Part shown: in pieces, positions 13,518-25,600 of the stretch
Layout of the letters: every line of letters starts with the position of its first letter
Position numbering within the stretch: the first letter of the stretch is position 1
Assembly: GCA_037576195.1 (NCBI GenBank)
Contig: CM075104.1
Location: forward strand, 15,702,211-15,766,210
Direction of reading: 5' to 3'
Length of the DNA: 64,000 nt
Source: Phytoseiulus persimilis
Taxonomy: Eukaryota; Arthropoda; Arachnida; Mesostigmata; Phytoseiidae
The notes under the pieces: generated by a model
Seen by the model: only the letters and a program-made list of their open reading frames with translations
Told to the model about the DNA's origin: nothing
Databases searched by the model: none
Made by a program: the position numbers and the translations under genes

Positions 13518-15903
13518 CGGGTTTCAACCCTCGACCTGGTTGAATTTTAACGCGCGAAAACGCTCTCAGTCCGCTGTACGTGTTTTTGTCGGTTCTTCCC
13601 AAATAGAAATTCTCGCTCGAGTCCAGAGAGGAGGGAGTCGCGAAAAAACAGCGGAACGAGGTAAGTGACTTCACCTGTTGTCAGCAGCTCCGGCGTCTTC
13701 GCGGTTCTATTTCTCTCGCAGCGCCGTAACGTCGTTCCCACTGTTCCTGTCGTCGCTGCCAGCTCTCCCACCTCCTTTACGTTAACGACACGTCATTCTC
13801 GTGGCTCCCGTCCTCGGTTCTTTTTCCAGAGAAGCCTCGCTACAGGAGCCCCGTTAGGGTAGCCGTGCCAAGGAAACCGAGCGTACAGGGGCGAGCAACA
13901 GGGCGCGGTTGAACGAGATGGAAGGAAAGCGAATGGGACCCCTGTAGAAACAAAACACACCGCACATCCCGTAGTTGCGTCGCTGAATTTGTCGCGAGTG
14001 CGCCCACTCGAACCGTTTAACGTGCTCAGCTCCCTCGATCTCAGCTGCAAACGGTTCCTCGTCGAGTGGAACCGACGGAGCCCCCTGAGCAGTATCTATT
14101 TTTACGAAAACAGCCTCAACGAACCGACGCCGAGCCGACTTGAATGAAGCCAGCCGCGAGTCTCGGGGAGGAACGAACGACACTGCGGGAAAACTTGACT
14201 CCTTCGTTGACCCGCCGAGACAGGTGTCGCAGCAGAACTGGAGACAATCAACACGTGAGAGAGCGGTCGGGAGCTCAGTATGTCCACCATCGATACCATG
14301 ACTCACAGCGACTCTCCATTGGAGCTCAGTTTTCCTTTTCTCCTTCAAGATCTGAGGGCAGAATAATAATGCAGCAATAATAATCTCTGCCACTGGTCTG
14401 GGTCAGAGCTGGTGCTGGCAACATGTGGCTGTCGATGGGAAGGGAGGAAGTGTAGCAACTCGGCGGCGGCTACGGAGTCCGCGCAGCTCGAGCGGAGGTT
14501 CTGAGCTAGAGCAACGCTTCTCAAAGCAGCAGTCGCCGAGATCTCTCGGGACGTGAGTTGAAGTCGAGTGAGATTTTAGACCGAACTGAATCCTTACAAA
14601 GTTTCCTTCCTCATAAATATATTTCGTTCTTCCTTCCTGGCTTCCTTTCGTACTTTTAGGGAGGGATCATCATTTCGTCGAGAACACGGACACACACCAC
14701 CCAGCCCGCGGCGACGGAGCCCCCCCCCCTTGCCCTCGGTGCCTCCGCCGCCATTGCTTCTGCCACGGCGAAACTGGAGGCCATCCACGTTCTCGGGTTT
14801 GTCAGATCCGTCCAGACTGTTGGCTGGGCGGATCTGGTCGTGGCAGCGGAGTCTCAGTTTGCGAGGACGAGTCATTCTAAACTTCGTTTAGGGCTTTCCG
14901 GTTCAATCCATTTCTCTCGGTTGGAAGAGCACCCGCCGGGGAATCGGTTTTCCTCAGCACGACTACTGTCTGATTCGCTCAACTGTGTCATCGAACTTTC
15001 CCTGCGTGATAACGGTCTGTGATCCCACCGTTACAAGTGGCCGGATCGGCTCATTCATTCTTCCGCGTTCGGAGCTCCGAACCGGGAGAGCTGGGGTCGG
15101 CGCTCTACCCGCGCAGGATATATTCCCCAGGAAGATTCCAAGAAATGTTGAACACCACGCAGAATTCATGCGCGGTGAATACTCGAACGGCGCACGAAAG
15201 AGGACAAAAGGAGGCGATGGCCCCGTTGTCGCTCGCCGAGAAGTCCACTCACTGTCCCCGCCGGTCTGAACGACTTTCTCCCTCGGATAAGATATTGGAT
15301 ATTCTCCGCGCGGCATATTGGATCATATAGGCCAGTGATCGTATCCCCATCACTGAGGGACATTTGAAGCTCATATCGTCAAAAAAGGAAGCTCGTTTGC
15401 GCCCGCTCTTCGAGATGAGGATCTTGGTCCTCAAAATTGAATTTCGTGGAAACATCCGGCCAGTTCCACGAGCTCAGCGATCAGAATTCTCCTCCATCCA
15501 TGAACTTTTCTGTTTCGAGTCTGGCAGCGTGGTTCTGCGAACATTCAGAAGAAAACTCAGGGAACTCGATCAAGACTCGGATCCGTAGTCTGCCCATGAC
15601 CTCATTGTCGAGAGAACCAAAACGAGTCTTCACGGCGCTGGGGTGAAACGTCCGAGTGGGGCCATATCGATGCCAACATAACCCTGTTGAGCGTCGCCGA
15701 AGGGTGCACGTGGCGAACTTTGTTTTCAGGAGGGACAAGGGGTCAACTGGGGAGGCACGCATTCCAGGGGATGGAGCCAACGAACCTTTCAACTTTGACG
15801 CAGAAATTGACGCGCTCACAACAGCCGGTCGGAACAACTTCATCGGCTGGCACTGTTCGCTGGGACGGGAGCGTCGTCCAACAAGACCTCACAGCTAGCC
15901 ATG

Positions 15904-16219
15904 TATTTCCGTATTACGGATTGCGGAATAGCGCCGTATTACGGCGTTACGGAAGATGAAACCCGTAATACGGAATTACGGGAAACCTTTTCCGTAATTC
16001 CGTAATTTCCGAAACATAGATGATGTGGCATGCAGGAATCATTTCAAATAACTCCGCCGAGATATTCGGGCATCCGGTTTTCGGTACTCACTACTCGCCA
16101 TGGGAAACACAAACAATATCGCTACATCAAGGACATCTGGGGTGTGAGTCTGGGCGGGATCCGTCTCTTTAATACGGAATTACGTGATAAATTTTCCGTA
16201 GCGCCGTAATGCGGAAATA
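15904..16219. mobile_element. Candidate MITE-like element with CCGTAAT-rich inverted ends and TA flanks
   Basis: The left end (15906-15919) reads TTTCCGTATTACGG and the right end (16204-16217) reads CCGTAATGCGGAAA. The two ends are inverted repeats with one mismatch. Both are bordered outside by TA (15904-15905 and 16218-16219), as expected of a TA target duplication. The first 110 bases hold repeated 11-base units of the form CCGTANTNCGG at 15909, 15934, 15963, 15971, 15992 and 16000, alternately oriented; the unit near the right end lies at about 16170-16184. The enclosed length is 312 bp and holds no ORF. Such short, non-coding, inverted-ended elements are typical of non-autonomous DNA transposons. 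The family is not identified, and TA duplication alone does not separate Tc1/mariner-type from other groups. Confidence 0.5.
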
Positions 16220-16272
16220 TCTTTCCACTCACAGCTGAAGGACGAGTGCCGATGGAGCCCGAATTTTAAGCC

Positions 16273-16304
16273 CCTACGTCGTAGGAGCCGGGAGCATTCC
16301 CGGC
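16273..16304. repeat. Two adjacent hairpins beyond the inverted-repeat element
   Basis: CCTAC (16273-16277) pairs with GTAGG (16281-16285) across a 3-base loop. Immediately after, GCCGGGA (16287-16293) pairs perfectly with TCCCGGC (16298-16304) across a GCAT loop. They lie about 55 bases past the right end of the candidate MITE, so they could be part of a larger element or an independent structure. There is no T-tract to suggest a terminator. Confidence 0.4.
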
Positions 16305-18102
16305 TATTGTCGCTGTTTAGCAGAGTGAACATAGTGTGAAAATATGTCAGCTGGGCGATAAACCCAGCAGCATGACCGCCACCTCGAATGAGATCAGGCT
16401 TAATTATGGCGCCACAATGGCGAAAACGCATACTGCACGTAGCAGCGTCTATTCATCATGGTCTTGGCAGCAGAGTCCAAGGGAGGCCTTCCGTATGATA
16501 CAATATGAGAACAGAACGATCCGAATGATTTATCCCGCCACTAACAGAAGCGCACCCGTACGTCCAGGCGGCCATCCGTAAACCTAACACGGTGTTCCCG
16601 AGCTTACCAACGTAGCTCGGCCGAGAACAGCTCGGCCTATGTTGCTCCTCCAGCGGAGGAAAACCTCATTCCTAGTTTCAGCGAGGTCAGCCCAGATCTG
16701 TCTGCACGCGGTAACTCCCGCCCCGCGAACCTCACACGAAATCGAGGACTCGAATACGACCTTGAATCAGTAAATCCACTCAGCCTCCGCGATACGATTC
16801 TGGCGGAATGACTAACGAGTAGAACGGCCGCTGCAATCGGTGGACGCGGGTCCTTATCAGCGACATGGAACGGAGTTGTTGGTGTGGGAAGGACTGGGCC
16901 TCGATTAATCGTTCGTCACACCGGGAACCCTGCGCACTCATTCCGTTATTCACGTGCCGTGTGGACTTCAATTGACTTTCGAATATCGGCAACGATGCCG
17001 TTCGCTTGAAATCGTGTGTTTTTCTAATGAAGATGCGCCGTCACCGATCGATTGGCGCACGCGGGCGGGCAGCCATACGGACCAGCGGGACGTTGGCTTG
17101 ACATCGTGGTGAGGATGATTATTCGTCAGGAAATACGTTCACAGATCCTCCAGCCGCCTCCGAGTCACAATGGATTTCGTCGGAGGAAATTTATGACTCA
17201 CGATGCATGTACATCTCCAATGTGCATTCATCCACTCGTGGCGACCGCGGCGGATGACTAATGAAGGCTCAAGTTTGATGAGCTCGACGCAAGGAACAAA
17301 GAGTCATGAGGCCATGATGGCGCCTCTCACGCACCCCGTATCCACACAGGATTTTCGCAGCCGAAACCGGCCCTGATGCGTTCGCTGCCCCCGTTTGGCC
17401 GGATTTGATATTGAAAGATGGCGCCGTCTTCTGGTCGCTTGAGCCGGTCCACAAATTCAGGAAGCTCGTTCTACTGTCGTGTTCTTGGAACGGTTCTGCA
17501 GAATCGACTTTGGCAAATGACTGCAACAACCGAAGTGCTCCGCTCAAACTTATTTTTGCTCGAGCGGTGAAGTGGCTCATGGGGTCTGGGAGAGGTCGAA
17601 AGGAAGGCGAACAAAAGAGCTTCTTTGTAGATATTGAAAGCTAACGAGAATTTAAAAGCGTGGACGGAGGTGAAGTTGTTCCTGCCGGCTCGGTGCCACC
17701 GCTGTTTTCGTCAAGTGAGAAGAAAAAACGAGGAAAGCTGTCTACGCCCGTTCGGCAGAGTTGTCCGTTTGTTTGAAAGAGCCTGTAACTGGATAGACTG
17801 AAAGGGGGCTTCGAACGAGCACATTGTGGGAGGTAAAAACGGACCCGAACTTAATTTCCCCGCTGCGGAACAGAGTGCCTCTGCGCCCTTCGATGACATC
17901 GGAAACACTTCTCAACTCTTGAGTAGCCCGCTCGCTTGGCCTCAATCCAGTTGACACCCGTGTCGCGCATGTCCGGCGGGTTTCCTCCCCCCACTATGCG
18001 GCGGAATTTCAAAAGTGGAAACATCAGCGATTCCGTCATACGAAATTCGGGAATCGTTGCAGGGCACGTCTACGTCTGATTCTTCGGTGAATCCGCATTC
18101 AG
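16305..18102. other. Region without a recognisable gene
   Basis: This stretch lies between the hairpins and the RT remnant. Direct AGCTCGGCC repeats occur near 16613-16640. The endonuclease and fingers parts expected upstream of an RT were not recognised, although a KFGN-like stretch near 18040-18055 could be a trace of the region after motif A. Confidence 0.5.
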
Positions 18103-18490
18103 GTGTCAACTTTCGAACTGGGAACGAGGATCAGAGTCGCTACTCCTCCTTCAGGGCTGACATGGGACTTCGGGATTCCGCCAACGGCTGTCAGCAATAC
18201 ACATTTTTCGCAGGGGTTGTTATTGACGACATCAGAGCGAAAAACAGCCTTGGCTTCTGGCATCGCTGATGATATGACTCTAATGAAGCCCATCGGATCC
18301 CGTCCGAACCTGATGGATGCGGACGAGAGCAGAAAATCAAAGAACACCACACTACAAGGTTCGAGGCCGAAGGACGCTGAAAATTATGAGGGTCCTCCTG
18401 AGTATCATGAGGTTTCGTTTGAATGGGATCTGATGGACAAGCGAGACGCTCAAAGAGCGAACAAGATTTGGGGGTGATTTGCGAGAGGGA
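18103..18490 (+). pseudogene. Decayed CR1/Jockey-like reverse transcriptase remnant
   Basis: Pieces of a LINE RT occur in the expected order and spacing, but alternate between two frames. In the frame starting at 18103, an RIRV block (18127-18138) matches the usual R-x-RV stretch that precedes motif B. GIP at 18172-18180 matches the start of the GIPQGS motif. In the next frame, VIDDI at 18219-18233 matches the usual FINDI. Back in the first frame, IADDM at 18262-18276 matches the catalytic Y/F-ADD, with Ile replacing the aromatic residue. In the other frame, SEQDLGVI (about 18459-18479) matches the conserved S-E-x-DLGV block. The distance from GIP to ADD is about 32 codons and from ADD to DLGV about 66 codons, close to what I know of CR1-type RTs. 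At least three frame changes and the altered catalytic motif mean it is dead. Downstream, ILGLRRT-like residues near 18700-18730 may be a further displaced piece. Identification is by eye and needs a profile search. Confidence 0.65.
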
Positions 18491-19856
18491 TTTAAGGACA
18501 TTTGACCCGGCCGAGATCCAACCACGGAGCCGGAAACTCTGCGCACTCAAATGCTGCTCTTGTCGTCTGAACTGTGTTCTGAAATCTTTCCATTGCCCGG
18601 AGCAGTGCAGATCCCCAAACCAGAATTCGACATCGAGGGCGTTCCCCTTTTGCTAGAGGACGCATCGCCGAAGTTGATGAGCAAGTCGGGGGAATTCTAT
18701 GAATTCTGGGGCTTCGACGAACAGACGTTAAATTCAATTTCAACAGTGTATTGAGACCGTGGTTCTTGGTGTTCAGAGAGATAACCGGGCCGAAAGGTTG
18801 AGTGCGAAACCGAACGATCCAGAGGGAGTTTTTCGAATCACCCGGTGTACCATTCGTACACCGCCCAGAAAAGTGGTGCAGACCAGACAGCCGTGAGACA
18901 GCTCCCTGAAATCCTTCGCGAACTGAGCCTCTTCGGCCAACCGCTTTCTCGGTATCAGCTGATATCTGCGGGGTCGGAACGGTGTTGCGCAACGTGACAT
19001 CGGATTAGTGAGACCGCTCATTGGGCTCAAGCTGCAAAGTCGTTGAATGCAAACATTGTTCCCGCGGAAACGCTGCACTGACTGAATCGATCCGACGACT
19101 CGAGCCGAAGTCACGGTTGCTTGCCGCCCTGCGGATGTGTGCACAGTATTACGGGAACGGGCGGCTCGCCAAGGTTCTCACAATACGAGATATTTCGAAA
19201 TGTGTGTTTTCTGAAACCGTCGGAACCCGGAAGCCAGCCCTCGCCGATTGCTCATCTCGATCGAAACTCATGGTTTTGCTCGATGGTTCGCCAGCAGTTC
19301 CGAACCCGAGCCTCGGGGTCGAAGTCAACTCCGGGCGAGTTTTCAGCGATCACGGAAACGCCGCGTTGCCAGAGTCTCGCGACTGTCGAGCCGGGAGCGG
19401 TGGATCGTCTCACGGGCCGAAATTGATGATTCCGATTGAATCGCAGCCCCCGATCTGAATACCCGCTGTTGAGTCGTCAGAGATTTAAGGAGAGAGGGAA
19501 CAAAATTTAAATTCCGACTCAATGGTTCAAGACATCGGTGTGAGACGGGAGAAAAATTGCGAGCAAAAAGAAGAATGGTGGGCTCAGCGGGTCGGGTGGG
19601 CTGATTGCCTCTTTGAAGTTGTAGGCGACCTGAACGAGTTCATGCGGCAAGAAGTGGAAAAGGGAGCACGTTGTGCCACGTTCCACCACTCTAATGATGT
19701 CGTCGTTAACGATGGGCGTAACTGCCGGCTAAAAAGGTGGAGTGGGTAGAGTGTGTTACTGTTCAGGTCTGTGTCTGCGAGTGCCCACAGAGACAACGAG
19801 CGAGAGTCCGATAGATTGGGAGAAGAACTGACGAAGGCGACGATGACGATGAGAAC

Positions 19857-19875
19857 GGGGGGGGGGACGGGGGGG
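19857..19875. repeat. Interrupted poly(G) tract
   Basis: Ten G (19857-19866), AC, then seven G (19869-19875). This is low-complexity sequence on a purine-rich strand. Confidence 0.9.
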
Positions 19876-21811
19876 ACCAGGAAAGTCCTTTCCTCCAATC
19901 ATAATGAAGGGACGTGCGTCGTGACGACCGACGCAGGTCCGCCGGAGAGAGAGCCAATCCCTCCGCAAAACATACCTCACGTAACCCCGTCGAAGCCGAA
20001 CGAAACATAACAACCACTCCACCGCATCGGAGTGACTGGCCCGAGCCCTCCTGCATCTGTAGTTGGGGCCCCACCTGTGACTGAAGGGCTGCCGTGCAAC
20101 TGGCCGCGTGGTCAGCTGACAAGAACGATTCGAACCGCGGGCTCAGCTCTCGAGAACGATATTCGTCAACGAAGGATGCCATCGGACGGAGCTCTCTTCC
20201 CTTCGATCCATATATCGGCGATCACATCGGTGCCCGCAGGCCGTTATTTTCGCAAACAATCTGAAACTCGGCCGTCAGTTTTGCTAGGGTCCAACGTTAC
20301 TGACAAGGGATCCACTGATTAGTTGAGAACGAATGGATGTCTTCGAAGTCGATGGGAGCGGATTCCGGCAGCGTTCCTCACGATGGTGGCGGTGACCAAT
20401 GCGTTGATTCGCGGTCGAGGCCGGATCGCCTCCCGCAGACCTCCCGGCGAATCTGACAACCTCATGTCAGACAATTCATCCAATTCCAGTGTTCAATGTC
20501 CGAGATATGTTCCGGAATGCGTCATTGTCAACCGAGGACGCAGCCGCCGCGTTTCGAGAGCCCGTCCGCTGGGCCCAAGGTCACGCACTGTTACAGGCCG
20601 ATGCATCCGCCGTGCGGAGTTCAGGCAAGGTTGACTTATTTTCGCTTCGAATCGGTCGACGAAATGTTTCAGGCAGCTCAAAGTTCCGTAATTCAGATTG
20701 GAAGGGAACGGAATTGTTTGACGCTGGCTCTTCATTCGAAACTGAACAGGCGGAAGTATCGTATGAAAGTCGAGACTCCAAAGGCAGCGAGCGAGTCGCC
20801 CTCTCACCACTGGCCGCTCAGAAACCAGAACCCTGGCTCGAACATATCGCCCCATGCCAAGGGGAACCGGCGATAGCCGGGACAATATTTGTCAGTTTTT
20901 GAGAATGGGTGGTCAAGATGTTCAATAGATTCCCTCCCAGCTTCAGAAGAAGGGGATTGAGTTTTGGAAGACTGCTCCCGATGATTGGATTCTCTCGAAA
21001 CCGATGACCATGTGACCGTTCCGGGAAAGCCATATTGTCGTATCATCGTTCTTCGAAAATCTGGGGAGAGAAAGCGGCGATTCTGATGGCTGGAAAAGCT
21101 CAGCTCGAAGCCAGGTCGTATCACGCCCGTAGAGCATGTCGGAGATTGCTGGTTTTCTGGTAATCGATTCATCCGTCTGTTCGAGGTTCAAGATCATCGG
21201 TCAGAAGGATAGATCCCTCAATCTCGGATCTGGTATCCAGAACTTGGACTGGGCCGATCAAGGGGGTCTGGCAGCAACGACGGCACCTCGGACTTTTTTC
21301 CCTGGTACTGGGTTCCGTTTGCTAGAACCCTTTCCTCTGCCAGAAACCGTTGTTCTTATCTGCTGAGAACCGCGCGCCTGAGGAACAGTCCGAACAGCCG
21401 AGTATGAGCACCGATCCTTTCACCCCTATCCAAAAGCTCGTGTATGAATGTTGCGCCCGTCAGGGAGGTTGTCGTGCAAGCACGTTCGCTGGCCCGAAAG
21501 TTACCAACAGCCCCGAGCTCACAACAGCATGGCATTTGCTAAAAGCTGGGTTGAACGCATTCACTAGAGCCGCTCATGAATGAGAGTCTGCTCCGCGGGA
21601 GGTTCGCTCGAAAATTCACAAGTGCATCATCCGGAATGTTCGATCTCCATGTTTCAGATGAAGAGTTCCGAATTGACTCGAATGAAATTCGTCATCATTA
21701 TCATCGAGGATCATCCAGGCTGTCCCTCGCGGGGGATGAGACCGCGAGCATCGTTCCCCACCGCTAACAGTCTCGTCTCGACGTTGACATGGTTCCCATC
21801 CTCTCCGGCCA

Positions 21812-21849
21812 AGGAGTTTCTCAGAGGGGGAGGAGTTTCTCAGAGGGGG
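21812..21849. repeat. Perfect 19-bp tandem duplication
   Basis: The 19-base unit AGGAGTTTCTCAGAGGGGG occurs twice head to tail (21812-21830 and 21831-21849) with no difference between copies. This is a recent slippage or short duplication, or an assembly stutter. It lies in unrecognised DNA. Confidence 0.9.
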
Positions 21850-22591
21850 TCGTAGGGCGATGAGCAACTCAGAGACTCCTGCATCCGATGATTGAAACGT
21901 GGAAACGTCTACTCGTTGCACGTCGTCAAAAGTGCTCGGATTTGTGTAACAAGTTGCGCTGAAAACTGTTTTTTCTCCGACACGGACAGACGAGAGCGGC
22001 CCCAAATGTCTGAGTTCGTCCATACATGACCCATTTCCCGATGGGAGTCGAGCGGAGCTAGTATGACAGCCGCGTCATTCCGTTGTGTCTCCTCGCTGGC
22101 CGAGATCTCCTGAGATGGCTTTCGCGTAGATTGTGTGAGCGGAGTGATTCCGTTCCTTTGCCTCGGACATTCATGACCGGGCGTCCAATGGACCAGCGGC
22201 AAATGCAGCAGAATCCTCTCCTCCGTCTCCTTCCTTGCCTCGAATCTCTCTCCTATCGCTGGCTTCGGTAATCCCGAATACTCGTCGAATAAATCCAATA
22301 GGCCTCAAGTGGCTTGGACCACTTATCTTGGTTTACCACACGAAAGATCTCCATGCAGAGGAGAAGCACTCCTTCCATCTGACCATTGTTGACGCCCCAG
22401 AGCACTTCATCGTTCGTCCAGCTGTGGGCTCATGTCGGACTGGATGCTCAGCTCCCTGCCGGCGAGCAACTCAGTCCGCCATTGAAGCATCTCTTTTCGG
22501 GCGACGGGTCCGTGCGTCCACCTGTGCGTGTGTGTCTCGCTCGCTTGACGACAAGTACCGCCACACCGCTATTAGCACCCAAACGATAACT

Positions 22592-22603
22592 ACGACGACG
22601 ACG
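22592..22603. repeat. Short ACG trinucleotide repeat
   Basis: Four ACG units followed by the diverging ATGAC. A similar four-unit ACG repeat lies at 11200-11211. Both are short, CpG-bearing microsatellites. Confidence 0.8.
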
Positions 22604-25600
22604 ATGACAACACACTTGAGTTGGGATATTGTGTAGTTATCCAGACGACAAAGTAAAGAGCAACGGCGTGGGAAAGTTGACAGCTTCCTCCACGATCGGT
22701 GGCGGAACACTACAAAACGGCTCCAGGTGATTACAGCAGTTGTACCCTGTCCCCTTGAAGCGTTAACCCACAGCGGGGTAACGTTGCCGCCGACCTCAAC
22801 GGACTTCTGAGCTCAACAACCCCGATGAATACATACAGGTAACGGAGTTCGGAACACGCGCCCGTGTGACCTTTCGAGCCACCTACGGGACATCGCGAGA
22901 TTGGAAGGGTCGGAAGGAGATACGGGAACAGCAGCAGCGGAGGCAATAACCCGAGCACCATTTTTCTTCATTTTGAAGAACTGACCATCCTCTTCTTTTG
23001 TCACGTCCGTACGACCAGAAGATCCTCTGGGGTTGGCCGACTCGAGCCGGACGGGCGGTGTTGCGGCGGGCACACCGAGCCGTGAATTGGCGCCGTTTCA
23101 ATATAGAAGCACATATCCTGTTTAATGCGTACAGTTAGCTTACGATGCCAGGACGTTGGCGTGTTATAAACATTGGCTTTGTGAAGTTTTATGGCGCTGT
23201 TTTCGGTCAATGACATTTATACAAGCCAACTCGTTCTGTGAGCATTATATTCATACGTTCCGGAGCCGTTTTATTGCGGGGAATAATTTTTTATTCCTGT
23301 ATTCATGCGCAGCCTCTTCCATCGTAGACCCACTCTGCTCGTCGCCATAGATGTGTCCCAGATTCGGAGGTCGCCTTCCTGGTTCGCAAAATAAATCCGG
23401 ACGCAATTCCTCTCCGAGAAGCCTGCGCCTCTCCCTGCCGTTGTCTGACAGGTGTTGCAGATCCCTCAGCTCATGCGCGACATGCGAAGCTCGCGCCTCG
23501 GAAAGCCTTCCGGAAAATCCAGCTTATCCGTGCTCGGCGGATCATCCATACTTCGACTATCCTTCTGTGGATTTTATATTTGACTCGACATCACTAGCTG
23601 ATCGATTCCCATCCGGTATCGTTCCACCTCCGCCGGTATTTCACCTTCAATATGATGCTCCCCTCCCCAGAAACTCCTCCAAGCTATGAAATTCAGGCCG
23701 AGAACCGGAGTTCGGTAGGTTCCTGGCCATCGGAAACGGGAACCGTTCCCGGAGCTAGAACGTCAACGTCAGCATTCAGACCTACACCTAGGCTCCGGCC
23801 CCCGCTCCGACAGTTTTGTGGCTTAGATTTCAGCAGGTTCTGAGTACGACAAGGAATTCGAGAATCGGAGGGAAGTTTCTCCCGCAGCCCGCTCCGCGTA
23901 GAGGAACTTCCATCGGGGCGCAGCTTTCAAAATATCGTACTCTTAAGTCGACGCGCTCTTCGCGATCTCTGCATCTGGTTCTCGTCATCGATGGTACGTG
24001 CATTCATCTGTTTGAATAAGATCCACCGGATCTGGGCGTAGAATGTTTGATTGAATTCCGAGCCAATGCCTGCACACTTCTTTTTTTTCTCCCCCGCGGG
24101 CCCGAAATCTGGAGGATCAACAGCCGACGACTGACTCAAAGGCGGCGGATCCAGTTCAAAATAGAATTCCTACAACAAGGGGTTGTCGGTGGCCCTTCCG
24201 CTCGGGGTGAACCTCCCCTCCTTTCCTCGATTCCATGGATTTCCTTCCCTCGCCGACCGACTCCCGTTTCTATTCTCTGACAGCTTCCCTATCCTCCGGC
24301 ACCTTTTCTCGCTTCCTACTCGAGGCCCACTCGGTTTCAACGCCGTCAGCAAGCACGGTCGAGCGCGTGTCGCGTTGAAGACTGAAACAGGAAACGAGGA
24401 CTGATCATGCATAGCCAACTACAGGAGTCGGATCCAGGGACACGGGAACGAAACTCAGTAAACGCAGACGAGGGGCGGGAGCGTCATCCGCGAGGAAGCC
24501 GCGACCTCTCCCAGGACGACTCGATCCGATGATCACCCCCAGAGTTTCCCCTCGGAGGCTTCTGCCTCTGGCCTCGTCTCCGGGCCGAGGAGGAGTTTGG
24601 ACACCTTCACTCATGTCAACACTGTCCACACATGCCGCACTCGCGAGAGTAGCACTCAGGTTCTGATGTAGCGACGAGCTCCATCGCGCCAGATATCGGA
24701 ACGTCAGATTATCGAATTGGCCAACGATGCCCGCTGTTCGATCGCGCTGCACGATCCGACTACGGAGCCTTTCGGACGGCCGTGTTAGCTGGGCACACAT
24801 GGTTTCGTCGTTTCGAAGAACAAGGGAGGAGCACTGGCAGCAGTCCTTACAGTTCGCTTCATTGTTCGCTTTCTCCTCTGTTCGTCGTGTGAGCGACATA
24901 TTGTCGATACGAACAACTGCGATAATCATCCGTCCGACTGGCTGACCATCGGCCATGCCCGTTGGCTTCCCAGGAATCATCTCTCATCCCGACTCGCTGC
25001 CTCTCCCTGACCGCCCCTGGGGCCGCTTCTCCGGGCGAGCGGTCGCTCGCCCCCGGGTGGGGACGAACGAGAGGGTGCCTGACCACGCCGTCCGAAGGGT
25101 TACCGTTGACGTCCGCATCTATTCGACGTCGTGGGCACGACAGTCGTGGTTCGCATTCGCGGCAACGTCCACATCAGGGAAAGCCATCACGCGTTCCTCT
25201 CCGGGTGGAACTCTTGAGAACTCCGAGGGGCACAGCTGCGGCTCCACTAAGTGATACCCGCCACTTGGGGAACACGGCTGGACAAGCGATACGAGTGGAA
25301 GTGTGAGATGAGAGATTTCCGCGGAGTTGGACTGCGTCACCGAGTAATTAACGTGGTTCCATGTCGAGATGTTCCACGAAGCTGACGTCAGTAGCGTTGG
25401 ATTTCGTTCACCGATCAGCTGTTTGACCACAACGCGGTTTTTCGGAGGATGGCTGTCAACATCGATCGTCGTTCCGATCGAGCTTCGAGTCGAATCCTTG
25501 AGCGAGTACGCTCCTACATTTGCGAAGGACCACAGGGAGCTGTCCAAGGAGCATCGCCGAGACCACCGATGTCTGTTTCAAACTCGCAAACTTGAATCGA

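Larger units (their letters stand above)
1..15903. other. Region without a recognisable gene
   Basis: Apart from the weak exon candidate near 2.5 kb and the repeats listed separately, I see no gene here. Long open frames such as 3028-3792 (-), 5735-6376 (+), 9405-10028 (+) and 13854-14393 (-) are Arg/Ser/Pro-rich, overlap open frames on the other strand and match no family I know. A GAG/GTAAGT donor-like site at 13657-13665 follows a 93-base stretch open in one frame, but no further exon was found. Confidence 0.55.
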
